Of a stretch of DNA of 64,000 bases, positions 10,955 through 20,442 are shown piece by piece. This DNA comes from Paraphysomonas bandaiensis (taxonomy: Eukaryota; Chrysophyceae): NCBI GenBank assembly GCA_965644295.1, contig CBFFRP010000181.1:124001-188000 (forward strand). The letters run 5' to 3'. The position numbers and the translations under genes are program-made. Numbering within the stretch: position 1 is the first letter of the stretch; the number at the start of each line of letters is the position of its first letter. The notes below the pieces were generated by a model, which worked only from the letters and a program-made list of their open reading frames with translations, searched no databases and was not told the origin of the DNA.

Positions 10955-12759
10955 ATGCAGCGCAAAACACGTCAAAGTAAACGTCGTGATCAACGTCGTA
11001 AAGTTGCGTATATGGTATGTGCGTCTGCTGACATTATCCCACTGCTGTATAGACGTATATATATGTATATGAATGTATATATTTGTATATAATATATGTG
11101 TATGTATGTAACACTATTTATTAGGTTAAAAAAGATGCTATTAGTCGTAGTTCGATGACCAATACGGAGCTCATAGAGTTTTGTTCAGCGATATCGAAAA
11201 ACAACATATCTTTCTTCGGCATATCGAAGATGAGTGCGTATACTCTGGAACAATTATTTCATGATCCAGAGAGTGGTGATGAACATACTCTTATGACATA
11301 CTGCAACATGCACGGCCGGGATGTTATTATGTCGGCACTAATTCGAGCTGGATGTGACCCTAGTGTGCATCCATCACACCCAACACGAGCGCAGTGTGAT
11401 GTTAATCGACACTTACTAGATTTACCTACGGGGTACCCTGTGTGGCTAGTTCGTTGGCTGTACGGATTGATTGCAGCGTCTATACAGAATGACTGTAGGG
11501 CATATAGTTGTGTTGTATGTTCTTCAACCACTTCGTTGCTATTGAAATGGCGAATGTGTGAGCATCTCGTATGCTATGACTGCAGCTGGGAAGCCCTTTG
11601 TCGCCCACCCATATCAACCCGCCATTCTCTCCGGTGCCCGCAATGTGACTGCCGCTGCGACGATGGCACCGATGACTTCTACTTGTCCTCAGGAGCAACC
11701 TTCGGGTCTATCTACACCTCCCCGAGATGCAGAAAGCAGGCATCGTACGAGGCATGGTCAGCGCTTCCCGTGACGACTCCAGCGAAATGTCCGAAGCGCC
11801 CACCTATTGCAGCCCTTCCGTTGCACCTCCTTTCACGACGTCTACTTGGAAGTGTACAGAGTCAGCGTACCGACGAGCTACATCGAGCTGCTGTGTCGGG
11901 TGACACATATCGTCTATACTGGCTACTCATTGATGGGGTGCACCTAGATGACACCAATGAATATGGCCAGACAGCCCTTTTTCTTGCTGCAATGACTGGG
12001 CAAGCAGAGAGTGTCAAGTTTCTGTTGTGGGCTGGAGCCAATGTTGATGTGAAGGACAACAGCCAGTGTACAGCAGCCGAGGCAGCTTTTTGTAGGAATC
12101 ACTTATCAGTCATGGACCTTTTGGACTCTATCAATGAAAGCGATAGAAAAGAAAAACATCTCCCGTTGCCCATCACACTTCCACCCGCTGGACCAAGCGT
12201 TACCGTATTGATTCCACCTGGGCCTCACCCTGGCGCTGGGAGCTATCAGATTGATGGATGCTTCAGCGATAGCTTTTTATCCCGGTTGGAATATATGTGG
12301 TCGAAATGTCCTGAAACACCAGCCACTAAACCTTCGTGCTCCTCCAGGTTCTATCTATGCGATTCGAGGGGTGAAATACTCACCGCTTTTTGTGAGGCGT
12401 TGTCAGCAGCCCGAGAAGTGTCTGGCTCTGAAGATGAGTTCGATTTAAGTGGTGTGTTTCCCAACATGAGGTTCCTTTGCTATAGCACATATGGAGGTTC
12501 CCTACCACCTCATGAGGATATATCGCATACGGACCCCTTCACTAATTTGTCATCTACACACACGTTTATTCTCTATTTATCGACGTGTGAATTCGGGGGC
12601 GAAACAGTTCTCTTAGATAGTGTTAAAAAAGATAGTGATTTTAGAATAGCAGTATCCCCTGTTCGAGGACGTTTGCTGTTGTTTCCTCATAGATGTCCCC
12701 ATGAAGGTGCTGGAGTAATTAGTCTTCCAAAACTCTTGTTGCGCGGAGAGGCATATTAA
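10955..12759 (+). CDS. RING / ankyrin / 2OG-Fe(II) oxygenase fusion protein
   Basis: Two exons, 10955-11014 (20 codons, basic N-terminus) and 11125-12759, phase 0; 564 residues. Residues ~149-194 form a C3HC4 RING-type finger: CVVC, x11, C-E-H-LV-C-YD-C, x17, CPQC. Residues ~270-355 contain ankyrin repeats (DELHRAAVSGD..., GQTALFLAAMTGQAESVKFL). Residues ~395-560 match a prolyl-4-hydroxylase-type 2-oxoglutarate/Fe(II) dioxygenase: the iron ligands H-x-D in PPHEDISH, a GGET strand, a distal His in FPHRCPHEGAG, and the 2OG-binding Arg in KLLLRGEAY. Such enzymes hydroxylate protein or other substrates using O2. The combination suggests ankyrin-mediated targeting, perhaps with ubiquitin ligation, but this is inference. 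The 5' exon is chosen because its ATG, gtatgt donor and ttag acceptor keep frame; ATG 11155 is the fallback start. Confidence 0.82.
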
Positions 12760-12870
12760 GCAAATATTAATAATGTGAATTAGGCAGTATCATTTTGTGA
12801 TGCCTAGCTAAACTAAGTTAGCATGTTAAAGGCTTTAATATTTCGTAGTAGTGAATGTCTTATTATCAGA

Positions 12871-12893
12871 TTAGGGTTAGGGTTAGGGTTAGG
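12871..12893 (+). repeat. Interstitial telomere-type repeat (TTAGGG)
   Basis: Nearly four perfect TTAGGG units in unique sequence 110 bp downstream of the oxygenase gene stop. TTAGGG is the telomere unit of animals, many fungi and several protists. The tract is too short to be a chromosome end and unique sequence continues on both sides. Confidence 0.85.
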
Positions 12894-13090
12894 CCACATG
12901 ATGCTTTTGCAGAAGAGGGTCTGAAGACACAACATCCTGAATACAGTATTGTTTTCATGATTCCCAAATGCTCCCCCAATAACGTTGAGATCGCTTGCGC
13001 TTGGATTCGTTCACGGAATTAAAAATACACTTTCTTTCTCGAGATGACGAAATGAGTAAGACGGATGATAAGTACAATTGTGGTGTGTGG

Positions 13091-15956
13091 TGGTATACCG
13101 GTTTAGGTTGTCCTGCAATATGTCTCTGAAATAGCGAGTGGTTCGTCGCAATCGTGAGACATAAAGATTTTGATTTGTAAAAAGCCACTACTCGTTTCGA
13201 CGAATAATAATAGTAATAACTGTATAACGACCATCCCACTCTAAATAGGTATACCAGCTAAGTTTTTGCTACTTTTGTTTTTCTGTTAGATTATATTACC
13301 TTTTGGGCAGTGTAATCATGAATAAAGCGGTATACCCGTTCAGATTTAGGTGTTCGCCAATATCGGTCAGACCTCGATTTTATATAGAAGACCCGACGAT
13401 ACTTTATCATCAAAATATATAAAAGTTTACTAGACTAGTTACGTTGTCAATATGTGATGACCTAACCTTTTGAAATTTCGTTAACCTGCCGTAAGTAGTT
13501 AGAATTTACACTGTGTTTCATTTTTACAGTAATAATATTATAGTTACAGTAATATAGTATTGAATCATGTGTTGTCTGTGTATAATATATTTACGTTGAT
13601 GTGAGATTTTCGTAAGTATTATTAAAACGTAGATTTATATAAAAAGTAACAATATAATACAATATTTTAGCAAAATCGTTTTAAAATATATATAATTGGA
13701 AGTATACACAACAACTAAGTTGTAAATTAAAACATAAACATAGTCCTCAAATAAGTACTTATATAACACTTTTCTATATATATGAAACCTGCTAAGGAAA
13801 TCACTTTTTACCAGGTTTCACAATCACACCGACTTCAGTGGTAGTACTACTGTAGGTAAACCGGTATACCAGCTCATTTATAGGGTATACAACCTCAAAA
13901 TATAATATATATTAATAAAAGTCAGTAATTAAAGTAATTAAGATATTAAGCAAAATATTTTTGTATTTTTTCCTCAGCGACAGTGCAACTAACTTTCTTG
14001 CTTCTCTTATCACGCGTCTTATTTCTACATAATATCAGACCTTTTTTTTTCGTGGTACCTTCGCAGCGTATTGTTTCCCCTATATTTTCCCATCATAAGT
14101 AGTAGTAATTGTTTCATATTTAGAAACGATATCATTTCCCATCTCCGATAAAATTCTAGGTTACCATCATACTTATTTGATTGATGAGATATTGATACAG
14201 CTGAAGAGTAATAATCGTCAGGCGGGAAAGCAGCATTGCCTTTTGACGAAACTGGCCTAAAAGATTCAATTAAGGTTTACTCACCAACTAAGAATATCAG
14301 AACTGAATTCGATGCTGCAGAGAGCTGATGATACAAACGTTTGATACGTATATAAGCAGTAAAATATAGCAGTGCAACGCTATCATAAGAAAATTTGGCA
14401 GCTATGATGCTGTGACATAATAATAATTTCTGCATCAAAGTCATCATCATCGTTATAATCATTTGGGCATCCCATCATAGCCTTTATGGTCAACGACGGG
14501 TAAAGGACAATTGATTCAATATTCAAATATATATTAATCTGTAGAGGACTCTCGTACAAACGTACCACACTATCATTATTTCCAACATACACTTACTTCA
14601 CGTTCATCTCTTTTCAGACATTTTTACAAAATGCTCTCATATTTTTGATTTTAGAATTACCAGCAGTTAAACCATCAAGTCTGACTTTCGGACGACTTCT
14701 GTTATAATACACTTCGTTTTCCCTTTTTAATAGGAAAGTTTTCGTTCTCGCTGCATCGAATACATATAATACCGCTTTCCCAATTTATTGGTTGTGCACG
14801 TAATTTATGTACACCCTTTCCGTCAAACAACACGAAAAAGCGATTAATACAACAAGATTCTTTTCCGGGCACAACACTACACATCATTCCATATGTGCAA
14901 GAACTGATTAAACGTATTGAGCACTCTGAAACCGAGGAAGAACACCAGAAGATTCGTTCCGACAAAGAAATCTTGAGTGTTAAACATGAAGTCTGCTCAC
15001 ACATTCCCAGTCAGATATCAGAACTTATTACTTCGGATTTATATTCTGAGAATTATTTGATGGAAACACCATCGTCGCTGCAATTATAGCGCGATTGAAG
15101 TCCGAGGTTGTTGTTATCTAATATATATATGTCTCTTGTGATTCCACCGTCGAATGGTTCCAATTTTTGTTCGTCACACCATCGTCGTCTAAGATAGAAA
15201 AATTGGCGTCTGTAGTTGACCAAAATATGTCTTCTGTGATGCCACCATCGAAAGTTCCGAATGATTTTTGCAAAATGGTGATTATTTGATGAGGATACTC
15301 TTTCACCATCTCGATTATGTCACACTTGACAATGATGTTGATGTTGTCCCAATTGCAAAGCCATAAAATGGTCTGCCAAAACGAAACATGATTGGGAGTC
15401 CACCTACAACATATGGGAGATGAGAACGTCATTGTGGAAAATAAAGAATGGTTGTTAGTGGTGATATTCACTATAATCTAGTGTACCGTATACGTCTGAC
15501 CGCTGGGCCATTATTGGTGTGCTGAGTGCTGCCACCTCATATCTCTTATATATGTCTAATTATTTAGTGTATGACAATTTAGCTAATAATACAATATTGG
15601 TAGTAAAAGCATTTAGTTTAGTTGTTTAGTGTAGATCGCTGAAAGACACCTTTGGTGTTCGCGTTGCAACAACATTGGTTAAAATAATACCTGGCATCTG
15701 ACATGCAACTGTTCGTTTCGAACATTAACGTACTATTTGTGTTTTCGGCGAATCATACACAAACTACAGTATATATATATCCTCTTGTTCCGTAAAGTTT
15801 CTCCAAATAATTAATAGTTATACCCACGTGATGGCTGAAATATGTTAAACTAATGTTACTCAACTACTGATATTATTATTACAGCAGAAGGAACCAATGT
15901 TACTAAACCGGACTCAAGGATACGGTAACGCCCATGTTTAAACCGGTATACCAACT
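13091..15956. repeat. Scattered copies of a 17-bp aaaccggtatacca-type motif
   Basis: Copies: 13091-13105 (inverted, tggtataccggttta), 13248-13259 (partial, ggtataccagct), 13858-13874 (aaaccggtataccagct) and 15940-15956 (aaaccggtataccaact). The core GGTATACC is itself palindromic. They could be ends of small inverted-repeat elements. Confidence 0.5.
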
Positions 15957-16060
15957 AAATGCTGAGATACATACTAATCGAATTGCACAACAATTGGCAT
16001 AGTTAAAAATATATAAATTATTAAAGAGATAAGTACTATCGTTCGAGTCGCACATGCTGA

Positions 16061-17063
16061 TCAGTATCCGGATTCCGTTAACAATCTATGAATGACATCT
16101 TCTTTGTCTATGCATTGTGCTGTCGAAACGTTTCTGCATCTCGCAACTGCTAATAAGTCCTTAATGCTTAGCTCCCTTAGGGTCGCCTCATCTATACTAG
16201 GTCTCCTTCTTCCAGGAGAACTGCCACTGTCGGTACCGCTAATCTCTGCAAGGTTAACAGCCGCATCTTCTTGTTCTGCAACCGCAAAGTTGACGGTACT
16301 CTCACTTTCAACAACTTTAAATATATTTGATGAGCATTCTGTATCGTTGTTACCAGCAACAGAATCATGACTGTTATGGGTTTCGTTAGTCAATCTGACA
16401 ACTATTTGTACACGACCAGACTCTATTAGACACTCCGCAAGTTCCTTTTTCTCTATTGCATGACCGTGGGGTACACCAAAGGCAACAAGCATATGTTTCA
16501 GTTCCTTCACAGATTTACACAATAGATCATCCCTGCCATAAATATAAGGAGAACACAAAAGTTATAAGGAATGTGTGTGCATACATCGTAAGATCAATCG
16601 GGGGAGCTCTCTTCTGAATGTCCACACGACCACTACCAATCAAACGGTCCACTAGATCGATTTTGTCAAAACAATCGCCGTAAGAGATACCAAATAAATC
16701 TAGAATTGCTCGTAGCTGCTTTATTGACTTGGACTCAAGTTCATCCTTTCGACAGCGGATGTTTCGCTTTCTCATTCGTTGTTTTCTATCTATTTCAAAC
16801 TTTTTATCATCGGTTTGATATTCATAACGGCACTCCGGGCATGTACACTGCATTTGAAGCCAGTCTCTCACACAAGGAATGTGATAAATATGTCCACAAT
16901 CTAACTTACAGCATACTGTTCCTATTTCTAAGTACTCTAAACATATAATACACTCCGGTCCACTTTCATTAAATGCAATATCATCTTGTGTCATGACAAT
17001 ACTCGGTAGATGATTATACATCTGTGGACTTGCAGGTGGTATCTTTGTTTGTCCTTCATTCAT
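16061..17063 (-). CDS. RING-H2 protein with three SAP-like motifs
   Basis: Two exons (17063-16585 and 16532-16061), phase 2; 316 residues. Residues ~35-80 are a canonical C3H2C3 RING: CIICLEYLEIG..., CGHIYHIPCVRDWL, CPECR. This predicts an E3 ubiquitin ligase. After it come three related ~40-residue motifs: SKSIKQLRAILDLFGISYGD, CKSVKELKHMLVAFGVPHGH and ELSIKDLLAVARCRNVSTAQ, each followed by a [DE]K-x-[DE]L/V-x-x-[LR]L segment. This resembles the SAP-like domains of animal RNF34/rififylin (CARP) proteins, where the pattern is L-K-x-L...G-C-x-E-K-x-E-L. The region between motifs 2 and 3 is acidic/Ser-rich. In CARPs the RING is C-terminal; here it is N-terminal. The ATG at 17063 is the first Met in frame; the joining codon across the intron is ATG. 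Confidence 0.82.
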
Positions 17064-17570
17064 ATCTACTTTCAATGTCTCAGTTAAGAGTATCTATGTA
17101 CTAAACTATACTATACACGACATAAGAGGCTATGAGCTATACACTATGAGTTCATTCAGTAATAAGGAGTGTCATTTCATCACTCTCAAGATGTTCATTG
17201 TATGAAATAAAGAAGAGTGTGATCTTGTATGTGAATGGAACAAAATATATTCATATATATATAGAGTGCCTCAGTAATGTATGACTATATGTGTACACAT
17301 ACATACTGCTGCACTCTGTGTATACCTGTATACATACACTGTGATGTGACTATAGTATATATTTGCCGCATATACACACTCTACGACCGTACGCGTAGTA
17401 TGTGCAGGGTGGAACTCTCTGTACACATTTTAGTTGACAATTGAGTTTTTTTTTTCTTTAAAAAAACGGTATTTTTCTTTTAAAAAAATGAAAAATTGAG
17501 GCTTGAAATTCCTCTTTTTTAGTTCCCTGCCAACTTCATAACTACACTGTATACACACTGTACTCTTCCC
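17064..17570. other. Intergenic spacer
   Basis: No gene seen. Contains runs of T/A (17447-17520) that can fold on themselves (aaattcctctttttt against aaaaaa...aattgagg). Confidence 0.4.
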
Positions 17571-17573
17571 TAA

Positions 17574-17625
17574 GGCCACTAATTATGGTGAAGACAAAAG
17601 ACAAAAAGACGGAAGACATTTTGTC
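17574..17625 (+). repeat. Left terminal inverted repeat of the Harbinger element
   Basis: Starts GGCCACTAATTATGGTGAAG; matches the reverse complement of 20092-20143. Confidence 0.92.
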
Positions 17626-17839
17626 TTCCTGGCATGAAAAGCAGGAATTATGGGAGGACAAAAGACAGAAATCGGCCAAAAGACAAAATGTCTTTCTGTC
17701 TTCGGGAGACAAAAAGACATAAATATGAGCAAATTTATGTCTTTTTGTCTTCGAAGACATAAATCAAGAGTGGAAGACATTTTTACACAATGAAGCACTA
17801 ATTAGGGCTTATATACCTCATAAACAGCACAGATCGCAA

Positions 17840-18657
17840 TGATTTACAGTCTCAAACATTGGCAGAAGCTTGCTATTGCTTTGGCAGGCATGGAGACCCA
17901 TGGTGTCAAGACCACGACGATTGCAGAGCAACGGAACAATACCGTCCGGCGTACAGATGAGGGAGTTGCTCATAAAGACGTTGGAGCTCTCCTGGAATCG
18001 TAAAGAAGCTGAAAGGGTGAAAAGGAGAGCTCTAGCACAAATTCGGGAGGCGAGTTATATGATAATAATGACAGCAACCCCAAGCCATTTGACCCCAATG
18101 GTAGTTATCTTGGTCCGATCGATTTTATTGTGTTCATGCAAGTAGGCCTACCAGCTGGGGAACATTATTGGGATGGTTTCAAAGTTATTGTCGGTAATGG
18201 TCCTTCCAGTGAGAAACCCCAAGAAAAGAGTACCAAAAGGTTCGAAAGGAAGAAAGGAGCAGCGCAATAAGAGCTTGAAGGAGTCTGGTTATTCGGAAGG
18301 AGATTCTAATAGCATAGGAGAATATGAGGTCAGAATGACAGCCCGTCACAATCGTATGGAGGAGTTCAGATATTATTTTACTATGTTTCCGGACGACCAA
18401 GATATGAAGGACAAATTCAAAGAGTTCATCAACTCCGATCTAGCTCCAACGCTGAAGAGAAAAGCTTCCTCTGTATTAATGACACCACCAAAAACGCACG
18501 TAATTCTACTATGAGCACACCTAGTTCTGCCATTGACAGTACCATAACATCGAACTCAACGAGCAGCACACCTCACATGCTGCAATTTACTTGCGACTCT
18601 CCTGAGACTTCTGTCATTGAGAACTCTGTGGACCTCTCGGATATCGTTTCCGATTGA
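17840..18657 (+). pseudogene. Harbinger accessory ORF, frame-broken
   Basis: From ATG 17840 the frame reads HWQKLAIALAGMETHGVKT and on to a stop or possible donor near 18001. The sense then passes through other frames: SNPKPFDPNGSYLGPIDFIV to about 18270, EFRYYFTMFPDDQDMKDKFK to 18514, and STPSSAIDSTITSNSTSS to TGA 18657. The order and position fit the second (DNA-binding, Myb/SANT-like) gene that accompanies Harbinger transposases, but I cannot confirm a Myb fold. At least two frame changes are needed, which introns or mutations could explain; given the broken partner gene I favour decay. Confidence 0.55.
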
Positions 18658-18808
18658 AAGATTATCAAAATGCCAATGCAATTCTAGTTATAGCATATAA
18701 TCACATGTTGGTATCAGCTATACTATAATTACTGCATAATAATATGCTATTTGCTATGTTAATTGCATGAGCTAAGTAATCAACTGTACTTATGAAACAA
18801 ATCAGTTT

Positions 18809-19894
18809 TTAATTATGACCATACAAAAGTTTTATCACTACACATACGCATGAAATGGTTAACAGTTTTATCACTACACATACGCATGAAATGGTTAACA
18901 AATTTATTTCTGAGGACAGTGTGCTCATTTTCAACTTCAGTACGTACAGCTTCAACTGTATCAAACAATGTACACCACATCGATGTTTGGGATCTGTTAG
19001 ATCTGTGTCTCTCTGTACTCTAAGCACAACTTCTTTCAACTTACCGTTATTTTCTCTGTGAACTTTAAATGCTTTATCTATGTCGCATAAATCATGAAAT
19101 CCATCTGGTCCATTCCATTCCACACCCTGCTCCCACAGCTTAAACAAGTTATCATCCCTCATGATCTCATTGTGTAGACAACAGCATGTGAAAAATACAT
19201 TGTCAATTTCCTCTTTACTTTGAAGCAGAATAGAAATTTTTAGAATTCGAAAACGCCCCTTGAGTATACCGAATGTGCATTCGATGTCCTTGCGAACCGA
19301 TTCTAGCCACTTTGACCAGATTCTGAGGTCATGGGCAGATGTATTTTTAACTGGACACTGCATGCACCTCCATTTATGATATCCTCCATCACAAATGAAA
19401 TATAAACCCTTTATCTCCTCTTCGTTGTCGTCATGTGTATTCTTCACTTTTACGACCTAGAATACACAGTTCAAACAACCTCAAATATTCTAAACAGGAA
19501 AATACCTATCGCGTCAGTATCAGCGATGGGTTGCCCTGTTAACTTATTCTTACGAAGTGAGGAATCTTTAGCCCATAGGACTATTTCTTGAAACATTTGA
19601 TACGGAACTCGAAATCGCGTTCTGAAAAGCTTGCCTGATGCAGAGTCACGTGATATATAAAACAGTACCAGAAGTCATACCTTCACGAGTTGTTGGGTCT
19701 CTTATCCTTGCATCCCTCAGCAGGAGGCCCCATGGCGTGTCATCGTAGTCAATACGTTCATACACATTTCTTCTTGCAATTATACGATCCTCACTGGACG
19801 CTCGAGTTTTCTTCACAAGCTGTTTGATGAAGGATGTTTTCTCCTTTTTGTATACTAAGTACTTTCGGGACAATGTACCCACGCGAAATATCAT
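18809..19894 (-). pseudogene. Harbinger transposase, internally deleted
   Basis: The N-terminal part (ATG 19894) ends near 19646; a downstream segment at about 19630-19507 reads RFRVPYQMFQEIVLWAKDSS, typical of the start of Harbinger nucleases. A short intron-like gap (19506-19457) leads straight to GLYFICDGGYHKWRCMQCP and VRKDIECTFGILKGRFRILK. These last two motifs carry the second Asp and the Glu of the DDE triad. The ~200 residues that normally lie between, including the first catalytic Asp (GS-x-DC-x-H region), are missing. The C-terminus carries a 36-bp tandem duplication encoding LLTISCVCVVIK twice. Confidence 0.82.
18829..18900. repeat. Perfect 36-bp tandem duplication
   Basis: Two adjoining copies of gttttatcactacacatacg... 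(36 bp each) at 18829-18864 and 18865-18900, at the 3' end of the transposase remnant. Confidence 0.9.
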
Positions 19895-20091
19895 ACTATA
19901 AACTTTACACTGTCACTTGTGACTTGTGTTGTAATGCTAATGCTCTGATTCACAATGCATTCAGTGAGAACAAGCGAGTATGAATGAACAGAAATTCAAA
20001 TTCGAACACAAAATCCATGTTTTTGTCTTCTGTCTTTCTGTCTGCACCATAATTCCAGCTCCATTCGCACCTGGACAAAAACAATTCTGCT

Positions 20092-20143
20092 GAAAAAATG
20101 TCTTTTGTCTTTTTGTTTTATGTCTTCACCATAATTAGTGGCC
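20092..20143 (-). repeat. Right terminal inverted repeat of the Harbinger element
   Basis: Reverse complement starts GGCCACTAATTATGGTGAAG, followed by the TAA target duplication at 20144-20146. Confidence 0.92.
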
Positions 20144-20146
20144 TAA

Positions 20147-20442
20147 CCACTCATACTCTCTCAACCAATCATATCTACGAATATCATTTTCTTTGGGTGA
20201 AATGAAAATTTCATTTTTTTTTCCGTTGGATTAGGACACTGTCTGTCTCTCAGAGTATCACACAATCAACAACATCATCATATCATCACTACCCGACCAC
20301 CGCACACATAGTACGGTTTGGTAGATTCCAGATTCATTATTAACTGCTAATAATATAAATTATAGACCATAGTATACTATTTCAATATTGTTTAACTATT
20401 TAGGTGTGCCCATATATTGCCACCATTGTGCTAAGATCTAGT
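20147..20442. promoter_or_regulatory. Upstream region of the surface-protein gene
   Basis: AT-rich. ctatttag at 20396-20403 looks like a splice acceptor, and the frame is open from 20404 to the chosen ATG at 20443, so a 5' non-coding or short coding exon may lie upstream. Confidence 0.35.

Larger units (their letters stand above)
12760..16060. other. Long repeat-rich spacer
   Basis: Mostly AT-rich with no confident gene. It holds the interstitial TTAGGG tract, several copies of an aaaccggtataccagct motif, and two unexplained open frames at 14895-15089 (+) and 15118-15471 (-). A local repeat (atatgtctcttgtgattcca at 15126 against atatgtcttctgtgatgcca at 15224) lies inside the second ORF. The two ORFs have reasonable codon content but no recognised domain, and I see no splice frame joining them into a larger gene. 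They may be transposon debris. Confidence 0.45.
17574..20143. mobile_element. PIF/Harbinger-type DNA transposon, complete ends
   Basis: A 2,570-bp element bounded by terminal inverted repeats that begin GGCCACTAATTATGGTGAAG at both ends. They match perfectly for 23 nt and with small gaps for ~52 nt (17574-17625 and 20092-20143). TAA is duplicated on both sides (17571-17573 and 20144-20146), the TWA target duplication expected of this superfamily. Inside are a minus-strand transposase remnant and a plus-strand second ORF, the usual two-gene layout. Subterminal gacaaaagacaaaaagac-like repeats fill both ends. The transposase lacks its central part, so the copy should be immobile by itself but could be moved by an intact relative. 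Confidence 0.92.

Noticed and set aside
11259-11773. Alternative frames over the RING region
   Set aside because: Shadows of the oxygenase fusion gene, which has all its motifs in one frame.
12871-12893. Chromosome end
   Set aside because: Under four TTAGGG units with unique sequence and genes on both sides.
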